A stretch of 40,745 nt of DNA. It comes from Clostridiaceae bacterium. Its GTDB lineage: Bacteria; Bacillota; Clostridia; Oscillospirales; Acutalibacteraceae. The notes under the pieces are model-generated. The model was not told the DNA's origin. It searched no databases and worked only from the letters and a program-made list of their open reading frames with translations. The stretch lies in assembly GCA_016297645.1 (NCBI GenBank), contig JAEDGF010000005.1:1-40745 (forward strand). Direction: 5' to 3'. Both the position numbers and the translations under genes were made by a program. Position 1 is the first letter of the stretch. Each line of letters opens with the position of its first letter. This document shows, in pieces, positions 33,919-40,694 of the stretch.

Positions 33919-35370
33919 ATGGAAAACGAAAAAACACCTATACCTTTAAGTACAGACGAATGCGAAAAAGCCGTCGGGGACAAGCTCGGGCAGAGCTTTG
34001 ACCTGCTTATTCGCAGATGTAAAATACAATCAACAAACGGAGTATTCTTTCTTATAGACGGAATGTGCGATGAGATAAAGCTCATTCAGTCCGTAATAGG
34101 ACCTTTGACGGACAAGCACTTTTTGGTAGAACCCGGCAGCACCGTCAATGAGAAGATAAAATCCGTTTTTTACAAGGGCGGCGGCATAACGGAAAAGCAC
34201 ACAATAGAGGAGCTGACGGCGGATGTCCTGTCCGGCTGCGCTGTGCTTGTCACCGAGGGCAGCGGCTGCGCGCTGTCGTTCGGCATACAGGGCTACGCGA
34301 AGAAAAGCATTTCCGAGCCACAGACGGAGCAAAACGAACGCGGCTCGCGCGAGGGCTTCACGGACAACTTCAAGGACAACGCTTCGCTTTTAAGGCGCCG
34401 TCTGCGAACACCCGACCTCGTTATAGAAAAACTGACGGTCGGTACGCTCAGCGAAACGCCCGTCCTTTTTTGCTACCTTAAAAGCAAAGCGGACAAGCAC
34501 CTCGTCGATAAAGTGAAAAAACGCATAAATTCGATAAAGCTCGAAGCGATTCTCGGGGCGGGGTATATTCGTCCGTTTCTCGACAAAAAGCATTTTTCGA
34601 TGTTCAGCGACACCGGACTTACCGAACGCCCGGACACACTCGCTTCAATGCTGTGCGAGGGCAGGATAGGCATAATTACGGACGGTACGCCTTTTGCGAT
34701 CGTTGTACCGTACCTGATGGCAGACTATTTTCATGTTCCGGACGACTATCTGACACCCGTCTACTACGCAACATTCATGCGCTGCCTGCGCATTTTCTGT
34801 TTTATCGTTGCGGCTGTTCTGCCGGGGCTTTTTGTGGCGCTGTGTCTGTTCCACCCGGAGGTAATGCCGTCCGATATCATGTACGAAATTTCCGCAGCGG
34901 AAAATAAGACACCTTTTCCGGTGGCTGTCGAAGCTATAATTATCCACCTGATATATGAGATCGTGCGCGAAGCCGGTTTGCGAATGCCCGTCGCGATCGG
35001 TCACGCGGTAAGCATTGTCGGCGCGCTCGTCATCGGTGACGCTGCCGTTACCGCCGGGCTTATCGCCGCACCCATGCTTATAGTTGTGGCGCTGACGGCA
35101 ATAAGCTCCTCGGTCGTTTCGCGGCTGCATGAAACCGTGGCTGTTATGCGCTTCGGTTTTATAATCATCGGCGGACTCACGGGGCTTTACGGCATCATGA
35201 TTGGCATGGGACTTATGATACTGGATATGTCGTCCGTAGCACCCTACGGAATTCCTTTCACCGCGCCGTTTTCGCCTTATATCCGTTCGGCGCAAAAAGA
35301 CAATGTGCTGCGCAGAAGCTGGCGCAAGATGGGTTCATCCGCTATAAATATCGATGAAATGAGAGTGTAA
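33919..35370 (+). CDS. Spore germination receptor subunit A (GerA family)
   Basis: 483 residues. The N-terminal soluble half (~1-290) contains the family patterns SFDLLIRRCKI, DGMCDEIKLIQSVIGP, RRRLRTPDLVIEKLTVG and GRIGIITDGTPFAIVVPYLMADYF. Five or so transmembrane helices follow, with PEVMPSDIMYEISAAE, EIVREAGLRMPVAIGHAVSIVGALVIGDAAVTAGLIAAPML. It forms the core of the inner spore membrane receptor with GerAB and GerAC. ATG at 33919 is 12-13 nt from AAGGAG; GTG at 33907 is in frame but too close to that RBS. The next gene begins 3 bases after its stop. Confidence 0.95.
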   Translation: MENEKTPIPLSTDECEKAVGDKLGQSFDLLIRRCKIQSTNGVFFLIDGMCDEIKLIQSVIGPLTDKHFLVEPGSTVNEKIKSVFYKGGGITEKHTIEELTADVLSGCAVLVTEGSGCALSFGIQGYAKKSISEPQTEQNERGSREGFTDNFKDNASLLRRRLRTPDLVIEKLTVGTLSETPVLFCYLKSKADKHLVDKVKKRINSIKLEAILGAGYIRPFLDKKHFSMFSDTGLTERPDTLASMLCEGRIGIITDGTPFAIVVPYLMADYFHVPDDYLTPVYYATFMRCLRIFCFIVAAVLPGLFVALCLFHPEVMPSDIMYEISAAENKTPFPVAVEAIIIHLIYEIVREAGLRMPVAIGHAVSIVGALVIGDAAVTAGLIAAPMLIVVALTAISSSVVSRLHETVAVMRFGFIIIGGLTGLYGIMIGMGLMILDMSSVAPYGIPFTAPFSPYIRSAQKDNVLRRSWRKMGSSAINIDEMRV

Positions 35371-35373
35371 AAA

Positions 35374-36456
35374 ATGAAAGAAAAAATAAATGCGGTTCAA
35401 TTTTTTGCAATTATTTTCTTGTGCAGAATAACCGAGTTTTTCACATATATCGCACCGCGCGAAACGGGTGTTTTACCGTCGGACAGGTTGTTTGTTGTAG
35501 TATTTTTTTCGCTTTTCTGCATTATTTCTCTCCTCCCGGCGCTTGTTATCGCGAAAAAAGAAAAGAAGTCCGTCCCCACTCTCGCGAAGTCCGCTTCACC
35601 CGTTTTCGGAAAAATATGTGCAATTATTTATATTATGGCTTTTATTTGGGCGGCTGCCGAAAGCGTATCCCGTTTCGAGCTGTTTATAAGCACCGTAATG
35701 TTCCCCGATACGGACATAAATCTCATAACGGCGCTTCTGCTGTTCGCGGCGGCTTTCGCGGCGGCAAAGGGTGTTGAGGCGATAGGCAGATCGTCCGTGA
35801 CGGTGACTGCGGTGCTGGCGGCTTCGTTCGTTATTATTATCCTCACAAGCCTTTCGGAATTTGACGCAGTAAACTTTTCGCCGCTGCTCTATAACGGGAT
35901 AGGGACTCCCTTCTCGGACGGTTTTTCGAGCGCGTCACGAACATGGGAGATTCTGTTTTTTGCCGTGATGCTGCCGTCCGTACGAGCGAATCCGACAAAA
36001 ACGGCGGCGGCGTGGCTCACCGTTTTTTCACTCGCAGCCCTTACAGGATTTTTCGTTATAGACGGCGTAACGGGTATGTACGGCGAGCGGCAGATGTTCA
36101 AGCTTTACACCCTGACGGTGCTTGCAAAGCTCGGCATTCTCGAACGGTTTGACGATGTCATGATAGGAATTTGGGTACTGTGCGAGCTTATAAAAGCGTC
36201 GTTTTGCCTGCTTGCCGCGTCCCGTGCATTTGAGGACGGCTTCGGCAAACGCGCCCCGAAATACTTCTATCTCGTTTTGGTAGGCGCGGTTTTTGCCGTT
36301 TTCACGGTAGCAGCCCGTTCGGTGAGCAAATTCGCGGAAACGGCGTCCTCTCCCGCGATTCAGACGGCATTTTACCTCTGTGCGATACTTCTCCCGGTCA
36401 TTGCCGCAGTGTCGTCAAATGCCAAAAAGAAAAAAGAGGTGAAAAACCTTGCGTAA
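35374..36456 (+). CDS. Spore germination receptor subunit B (GerAB-like permease)
   Basis: 360 residues with about ten transmembrane segments of the APC-superfamily endospore germination permease family (ISAVQFFAII-type start, here INAVQFFAIIFLCRITEFF). In the family this subunit binds the germinant, such as an amino acid. The ligand cannot be told from sequence. It is tightly packed between gerAA (3-base gap) and gerAC (8-base overlap), typical of gerA operons. Confidence 0.93.
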   Translation: MKEKINAVQFFAIIFLCRITEFFTYIAPRETGVLPSDRLFVVVFFSLFCIISLLPALVIAKKEKKSVPTLAKSASPVFGKICAIIYIMAFIWAAAESVSRFELFISTVMFPDTDINLITALLLFAAAFAAAKGVEAIGRSSVTVTAVLAASFVIIILTSLSEFDAVNFSPLLYNGIGTPFSDGFSSASRTWEILFFAVMLPSVRANPTKTAAAWLTVFSLAALTGFFVIDGVTGMYGERQMFKLYTLTVLAKLGILERFDDVMIGIWVLCELIKASFCLLAASRAFEDGFGKRAPKYFYLVLVGAVFAVFTVAARSVSKFAETASSPAIQTAFYLCAILLPVIAAVSSNAKKKKEVKNLA

Positions 36457-37615
36457 AATAAAATACCGCGTGAGTGCCGCAGTATTCCTGTTGCTGTCCG
36501 TCACGGTTCTGCTCGGCGCGTGCCGCGGAATAAAGATAACGGAACTGAACGAACGGCTTATTATCGAAGCGATAGGAGTTGACTTTGACGACGGCGAATA
36601 TATTGTCACGGTACAGGCAATCGACAGCGAATCCCCCGCGTCCGGCGGCGACTCGGAGGACTCCCAGCCGCTCACAAAGACGCTTGTTTTCACCGGTTCA
36701 TCCGTCGGGGAAGCCCTGAACGGCATAAGCGTACACACGGGAAAAACGCCGCTCTACTCACAGGCGAGGGTCTTAATTGTCGGTTTCGAAGCCGCGAAAA
36801 ATGATATCGGAAAGGTTCTCGATTTCTTCCTGCGCGAGTACACCACCAGAACGGATATCCTTATTACCGTTTCGGAGAAAAGCGCAAAGGAGATGCTCGG
36901 CGCGTCATTCGACAAAAACTCGATAGGCGCGACCATTATCGAAAACGCGCTGCGCTCGGGTGAATACACGGGACGCGTCGTGAGCATTCCGCTCTACAAA
37001 TTCGTAAATCTGCTTTTGGACGATAAAAGCGGCGCGTTCTGCCCCGTTTTATCGATTCAAAAAGAACCGCTCGCGGACTCGTGCAGAGTCAACTGCATCG
37101 GCACGGCTCTTTTTACGGACAACAAGATTTCCGCCGTCATGACACCGGAGCAGACTCGCGGACTGCTTTTTCTTACCGACAAGATATCTTCTGCCGATAT
37201 CCCCGTAAAGACCGACAAAGGTCTTTTTACGCTGCGAGTCGTTTCGAGCAGTACAAAAATAAAAGCGCCCGACGGCAGCGGCGGTGCGTTTGCTATCAAA
37301 ATCACAGCGGAATGCGATATAACGGAGTTTGAGTCGGCCCGTTTTTCAAAGCTCACGACAAACGCGGTAAACGAAGCTCAACTTGTCTGCCGCGATATTA
37401 TTCTTGAAGAAGCCCGTGACGCAATAAGCTTTTCTTACTATCGCAACAACTGCGACATATGCCGTTTGGAGCGCCGCAGGTGGCTCTCGTCACCGACACA
37501 ATACAGAGCCGAATTTCCCTACGACGCAGCCGACAAAAAACACTTTGATACAACGATTTCCGTAGAAGTCAAAATTCGCCGAACCGGCAAAGAAACCCTC
37601 GGGGAAGAAAAATAG
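36449..37615 (+). CDS. Spore germination receptor subunit C (Ger(x)C lipoprotein)
   Basis: 388 residues. A lipoprotein signal peptide with lipobox LLGAC lies around residue 25, then the Ger(x)C domains (RGIKITELNERLIIEAIGVDFDDGEYIVTVQ at the N-terminus, HTGKTPLYSQARVLIVG, and a C-terminal GerAC domain). It is the lipid-anchored, outward-facing subunit of the germinant receptor. The TTG start at 36449 has GAGGTG ~9 nt upstream and overlaps the gerAB stop by 8 bases. A strong hairpin at 37662 ends the operon. Confidence 0.94.
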   Translation: MRKIKYRVSAAVFLLLSVTVLLGACRGIKITELNERLIIEAIGVDFDDGEYIVTVQAIDSESPASGGDSEDSQPLTKTLVFTGSSVGEALNGISVHTGKTPLYSQARVLIVGFEAAKNDIGKVLDFFLREYTTRTDILITVSEKSAKEMLGASFDKNSIGATIIENALRSGEYTGRVVSIPLYKFVNLLLDDKSGAFCPVLSIQKEPLADSCRVNCIGTALFTDNKISAVMTPEQTRGLLFLTDKISSADIPVKTDKGLFTLRVVSSSTKIKAPDGSGGAFAIKITAECDITEFESARFSKLTTNAVNEAQLVCRDIILEEARDAISFSYYRNNCDICRLERRRWLSSPTQYRAEFPYDAADKKHFDTTISVEVKIRRTGKETLGEEK

Positions 37616-37661
37616 AACACCTCACTGCGCGTTCATATGGCAAAAAACGGAACTGCAATTA

Positions 37662-37700
37662 ACAGCAAAAATACCGCCGGAATGGCGGTATTTTTGCTGT
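37662..37700. terminator. Bidirectional terminator between gerAC and the SHOCT mini-gene
   Basis: A perfect 17-bp stem (ACAGCAAAAATACCGCC / GGCGGTATTTTTGCTGT) with a 5-nt loop. The stem contains AAAAA/TTTTT, so both strands place U residues after the GC core. It would end gerABC on the plus strand and the peptide gene at 37729-37800 on the minus strand. Confidence 0.88.
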
Positions 37701-37728
37701 CATGCTATAAAAACAATTAGGCGCAGTG

Positions 37729-37800
37729 TTATATTTTTGCCAACAGGTCAGCTTTCTTCTCGTTGAATTCTTCCTCTGTTATAATACCGATTTCATTCAT
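37729..37800 (-). CDS. 23-residue stand-alone SHOCT-motif peptide
   Basis: A short ORF (MNEIGIITEEEF..., 23 codons plus TAA) whose core IGIITEEEFNEKKADLL is the SHOCT (short C-terminal) motif, normally found at the end of larger bacterial proteins. Here it stands alone. Support for a real gene is unusually complete: AGGAG at 37809-37813, 8 nt before the ATG; a sigma-A promoter (TTGAAA-17-TAAAAT) at 37833-37861; and a terminator at 37662-37700. The peptide is almost entirely the predicted helix-loop-helix. Function unknown; SHOCT has been suggested to mediate oligomerisation. A remnant of a longer gene is possible, but the promoter and RBS argue against it. Confidence 0.7.
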   Translation of the reverse strand: MNEIGIITEEEFNEKKADLLAKI

Positions 37801-37832
37801 AATAATTACTCCTGTTCTGTTTTATTGCTTTC

Positions 37833-37861
37833 ATTTTATCATTTGGTTCGACAAATTTCAA
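37833..37861 (-). promoter_or_regulatory. Sigma-A promoter of the SHOCT peptide gene
   Basis: On the minus strand, TTGAAA (37856-37861), a spacer of exactly 17 nt and TAAAAT (37833-37838). The predicted 5' UTR is ~25 nt and contains the AGGAG site. Confidence 0.8.
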
Positions 37862-37933
37862 CTTATTTTTTCACAACAGTTTTTTTTGCTCATACGGCAT
37901 ATAAAATAAATTAGACTTTCACAACTTTTCCGG

Positions 37934-38074
37934 TTTCGCAAAAATTACAAAAGGCTTTTGAGAAAAACAGTCGCCTTTGCTTTCGCGAAAATCACAAGCT
38001 CTGTTTCGAAAGAAAAAGTACCCGCGGTTTCGCGAAAATTACAAGCCCTTTTTCGGACGGTTTCATCTGTCCGG
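37934..38074. repeat. Three 47-bp tandem units upstream of the Mor-like regulator
   Basis: TTTCGCAAAAATTACAA at 37934, TTTCGCGAAAATCACAAG at 37981 and TTTCGCGAAAATTACAAG at 38028 are spaced exactly 47 bp. Similarity beyond the ~18-bp core is weak. The rest of 37862-38087 shows no gene. The third unit ends in a CGGAC/GTCCG hairpin just before the RBS of the 38-codon ORF. Confidence 0.7.
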
Positions 38075-38087
38075 AAAGGAGTTTTTT

Positions 38088-38204
38088 ATGTCAATCGGAA
38101 GTGACGAAAAGAATTGTATCAAAAAAGCAGCGACAAACAAAATGACAATGTCATTTGATATGGCAATCCGGGGGTGGTATTATGCAGTTGCATTTTACAC
38201 TTGA
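38088..38204 (+). CDS. 38-residue leader ORF overlapping the Mor-like gene
   Basis: ATG at 38088 has a strong AAAGGAG 6 nt upstream. The 38-codon product begins MSIGSDEKNCIKKAATNK and ends WYYAVAFYT. Its last 23 bases overlap the start of the Mor-like gene in another frame, which suggests translational coupling. No homology is recognised. It may be a leader whose translation controls access to the downstream start, or a short functional peptide. Confidence 0.5.
   Translation: MSIGSDEKNCIKKAATNKMTMSFDMAIRGWYYAVAFYT
38140..38156. promoter_or_regulatory. 17-bp perfect palindrome before the Mor-like gene (candidate operator)
   Basis: AAATGACA-A-TGTCATTT, an uninterrupted dyad with a one-base centre, lies 25 bases upstream of the Mor-like ATG and inside the 38-codon ORF. 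It could be a dimer binding site or, in RNA, a 6-bp hairpin. Confidence 0.5.
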
Positions 38205-38475
38205 CGCTCCGGAGGTGGAATGTTTGAAGAAAGAACTCGAAGGCCTTAACGATGTTTACAGAGATATCGCCAATGAAATAGGTGTTGAAAACGCCCTCGC
38301 AATTTACAGACTGTTTCACGGGACTCAGGTTTCTTTCCCAAACAGACTTTTTTCGACGGAGTATACGCATAAGGCCATCATAAGCGAGTATGACGGCAGC
38401 AATGTTCGCCAGTTAGCGCAGAAATACAACTACTCCGAGCGCAGCATCTGGCGTATCATCAGTGCGGAGAAGTAA
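38182..38475 (+). CDS. Mor-type transcription regulator
   Basis: 97 residues. The central region (YRDIANEIGVENALAIYRLFHGTQVSFPNRLF) and C-terminal helix-turn-helix (IISEYDGSNVRQLAQKYNYSERSIWRII) match the small Mor/C transcription activator family first known from phage Mu. Stand-alone relatives are frequent in Bacillota accessory DNA. The expected role is DNA binding as a dimer; the target is unknown. ATG at 38182 has GGGGGTGG 5 nt upstream; a longer frame from 38155 is less likely. It overlaps the 38-codon ORF and is preceded by a palindrome and 47-bp repeats. No mobile-element genes are adjacent. Confidence 0.8.
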   Translation: MQLHFTLDAPEVECLKKELEGLNDVYRDIANEIGVENALAIYRLFHGTQVSFPNRLFSTEYTHKAIISEYDGSNVRQLAQKYNYSERSIWRIISAEK

Positions 38476-38490
38476 CGCCATTGCACAAAA

Positions 38491-38540
38491 AGAGGGACGG
38501 TGTTCCGGTCGAATCGGCTCTTTGGAAATACAGTCCCTCT
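38491..38540. other. Inverted repeat after the Mor-like gene
   Basis: AGAGGGAC (38491-38498) and GTCCCTCT (38533-38540) form a perfect 8-bp stem with a 34-nt loop, 15 bases after the Mor-like stop. There is no U-run on the plus strand; on the minus strand TTTTGTG follows. It may be a weak terminator. The remaining sequence to 38701 shows no gene. Confidence 0.35.
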
Positions 38541-38701
38541 CGAAAAACAGGCATACTCCGCATTTCCCGCCGTTTCATTGCTCTGTTTACGGCAAATACA
38601 CATGAACGCAGAAAAAACGATACGGGGTAAGACAACAAGTTTTGTAAAAGTAACGGGTTCGGCGCCCGTTAACATAAAAATTTGAAGGAGAAGATGAACC
38701 A

Positions 38702-40015
38702 ATGAAATGCAACCAATGCGGCACGGAATTTGAAGGAAAATTCTGTCCGGAATGCGGAGCGGCAGCTCCACAACAAACAACAATCAACCCGGCAGCAGGA
38801 GTGGCACCGCAAGCACCCTCGCACACAGAACAGCAGACAGCGCAGGCTCAGTCACAGACTCAGCAACCGACGCAGCCCAAGGCGGCACAGCAAGTCCCGA
38901 ACACCGCTGCGTATCCCCAAATGAATACGGGCGGAAAAGAGAAAAAAACTAAAAAGCCCGTCTATAAGCGAGTGTGGTTCTATCTTGTAATCGCGCTGGC
39001 GGCGGCAATTATCCTCGGTTCGGTTTTCGGCAACAAAAAAGACAGCGGCGAAAAAATCGAGTGGTCAAAAATCGAACTCAGCGCTCAGTTGCCCGAAATG
39101 CCCTTCGAAAAAGGCAAAATAAGCACAAACACCGACGAAGAACTGAGCATTAAAATCGAAAAAGTATCCGAGGACGACTTCAAGAGTTATGCAAAGGAGT
39201 GTTTGGCAAAAGGATATTCCGTTGACGCAAAAAAAACGCAGTCATCCTACGAAGCCTACAACTCCGCCGGATATCATCTTGATATATCCCTTATCGGCGA
39301 CAGTTTTTCGCTCACTCTGAAAGCACCGATTAAATTCGGCAGTATAGCTTGGCCGACAAGCGAGCTGGGCTCTTCTGTACCTGAACCGAAATCGTCGGAG
39401 GGCAAATTTGAGTATGAGTATGAGGAACACTTCCTTGTCTATGTCAAAATCACAGACAAAGCGGAATATGAAGATTATATTGACTCCTGTTCTGCTTACG
39501 GCTTAGACAAAAACTATGACAAGGGTGACACTTACTACCGCGCCGACGACGAGGACGGATACCACATTTCCGTTTCGTACGAGGGCAACAACATCATGAA
39601 AATAGAAGCCACTTCGCCTGAAACAGACGAGCCGGAAACTGCCGTTCCCGTAACGGACGCAGAGGAAAAGACCGAGCCTGTTTCAGCTGAGAAAAACACA
39701 ACGGTCAGCTCTGCCGAGTCGGAAACAAAAAAGACTGACAGCAGCCCATCCGGACTTCGTTCCGATTTCAAAGAGGCAATGGACAGCTACGAAAAATTCA
39801 TAGACGAATATGTCGCGTTCATGAAAAAATACAAGGCAAACCCCGGAGATCTCAGTCTGCTCGCCGACTACGCGAGTTTTGTAAGCAGGCTTACCGATGT
39901 CACCGAAAAATTCGACAAATGGGAAAGCAGCGGACTCAGTGATGCCGAGCTTACATACTACATTGAAGTACAGTCGCGCGCAAGTAAGAAGCTGGCAGAT
40001 GCAGCGATAAACTGA
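38702..40015 (+). CDS. Zinc-ribbon, single-pass membrane protein with duplicated extracytoplasmic domain
   Basis: 437 residues. The N-terminal zinc ribbon is CNQCGTEFEGKFCPECG (Cys3, 6, 15, 18). A Q/P-rich linker (~21-75), a basic stretch and one transmembrane helix (91-110) follow. The region after it contains two similar ~90-residue units: one from WSKIELSAQLPEMPFEKGK, one from IAWPTSELGSSVPEPKSSEGK. Both carry a D-[FY]-x-x-Y...C...GY/GL pattern, then a GYH[LI]-S motif. I recall this unit as DUF6591-like, but that is unchecked. A T/E/S-rich linker leads to a C-terminal helical domain (~355-437). Function unknown; ligand sensing is a guess. ATG at 38702 follows AAGGAGAAG by ~10 nt. Confidence 0.8.
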   Translation: MKCNQCGTEFEGKFCPECGAAAPQQTTINPAAGVAPQAPSHTEQQTAQAQSQTQQPTQPKAAQQVPNTAAYPQMNTGGKEKKTKKPVYKRVWFYLVIALAAAIILGSVFGNKKDSGEKIEWSKIELSAQLPEMPFEKGKISTNTDEELSIKIEKVSEDDFKSYAKECLAKGYSVDAKKTQSSYEAYNSAGYHLDISLIGDSFSLTLKAPIKFGSIAWPTSELGSSVPEPKSSEGKFEYEYEEHFLVYVKITDKAEYEDYIDSCSAYGLDKNYDKGDTYYRADDEDGYHISVSYEGNNIMKIEATSPETDEPETAVPVTDAEEKTEPVSAEKNTTVSSAESETKKTDSSPSGLRSDFKEAMDSYEKFIDEYVAFMKKYKANPGDLSLLADYASFVSRLTDVTEKFDKWESSGLSDAELTYYIEVQSRASKKLADAAIN

Positions 40016-40094
40016 AAACGGTTCGGCATAAAAAGCCGCGATGAAAAACTGTGCGTCAGCCGTTTTGATATTCCGCCGGTTTTCAAAAAAAGAG

Positions 40095-40140
40095 AAACAC
40101 CCGACTTTGAGAAAAAAAACGAGGTCGGGTGTTTTTGTGT
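40095..40140 (+). terminator. Terminator of the zinc-ribbon membrane protein gene
   Basis: AAACACCCGAC / GTCGGGTGTTT (11-bp perfect stem, 18-nt A-rich loop) is followed by TTGTGTTG, so there is a short U-rich tail. It lies 80 bases after the stop codon. Confidence 0.75.
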
Positions 40141-40170
40141 TGAGCAAAAGCTAAAAATAAAAAAGCACGC

Positions 40171-40211
40171 GAAAAAAGAAACGACAATTTTCTGACGAAA
40201 ATTGTCGTTTC
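40171..40211 (-). terminator. Rho-independent terminator of the tRNA unit
   Basis: On the minus strand, GAAACGACAATTTTC and GAAAATTGTCGTTTC (15-bp perfect stem, 4-nt loop) are followed by TTTTTTCGCG. It starts 3 bases after the tRNA-Val 3' CCA. Confidence 0.9.
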
Positions 40212-40213
40212 CG

Positions 40214-40290
40214 TGGTGAAGACAAGTGGACTTGAACCACCGACCCCCTGCATGTCAAGCAGGTACTCTAACCAACTGAGCTATGCCTTC
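40214..40290 (-). tRNA. tRNA-Val(GAC)
   Basis: 77 nt with encoded CCA. Acceptor GAAGGCA pairs with TGTCTTC (one G-T). The D-arm is GCTCAGTTGGTTAGAGT, the anticodon arm CCTGC-TTGACAT-GCAGG with anticodon GAC (40254-40256), and the T-arm GGTGG-TTCAAGT-CCACT-like. The layout closely matches E. coli tRNA-Val(GAC). It is transcribed after tRNA-Gly from the promoter at 40396. Confidence 0.95.
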
Positions 40291-40306
40291 ATTTATAGGT
40301 TTTTAG

Positions 40307-40382
40307 TGGAGCGGTAAACGGGACTCGAACCCGCAACATTCAGCTTGGGAAGCTGACGCTCTGCCAATTGAACTACTACCGC
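40307..40382 (-). tRNA. tRNA-Gly(CCC)
   Basis: 76 nt with encoded CCA. Acceptor GCGGTAG pairs with TTACCGC (one G-T). The anticodon arm is CAGCT-TCCCAAG-type with anticodon CCC (40347-40349), and the T-arm is GCGGG-TTCGAGT-CCCGT-like. It lies 16 nt upstream of tRNA-Val in the same transcript. Confidence 0.95.
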
Positions 40383-40395
40383 AAACTGCTCGAAC

Positions 40396-40424
40396 ATGAT
40401 ACCATACATAAAAAGAAAAAGCAA
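40396..40424 (-). promoter_or_regulatory. Promoter of the tRNA-Gly/tRNA-Val unit
   Basis: On the minus strand, TTGCTT (40419-40424), a 17-nt spacer and TATCAT (40396-40401), 13 nt before the first base of tRNA-Gly. Confidence 0.7.
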
Positions 40425-40513
40425 GTCTTTTTTTTATTTTTTTCGGAAATACGGGAGAAAAAATAAAAACGAGAGCTTAAAACGGCTGTTTTCGCTTCTT
40501 GCGTTTGCTTCAA

Positions 40514-40680
40514 CACGCCTGCGGCGCGTTCTTTACACCTACGCCTGCGGTGTTCTTAATTTCCACGCTTACAGGGCTTTTACTCCACACTTGCGGCGCT
40601 TTTAATCTCCGCGCTCACATAGCGTTTACTATACGCTTGCGGTATTCTTAACCTCCGCTCTTGCGGCGCTTTTATTTTTT
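40514..40680. repeat. Degenerate tandem array, ~23-bp period, 7 units
   Basis: The core ACGCYTGCGG plus CGCTTTTAAYY recurs at about 40514, 40541, 40565, 40587, 40611, 40633 and 40657, with spacings 27, 24, 22, 24, 22 and 24. Units alternate between well-conserved and decayed. No gene is seen in 40425-40694. The array ends just before the second copy of the 8247 repeat. Confidence 0.72.
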
Positions 40681-40694
40681 GTGCGTACGCACAC

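Noticed and set aside
40214..40382. Integrative element attachment site at the tRNA genes
   Set aside because: No integrase gene and no duplicated tRNA 3' end directly beside the tRNAs; the T-arm-like sequence at 40695 does not match either tRNA acceptor end.
40514..40680. CRISPR array
   Set aside because: Repeats are degenerate, only ~23 bp apart, with no unique spacers and no cas genes; the same applies to the 16-, 41- and 47-bp arrays.
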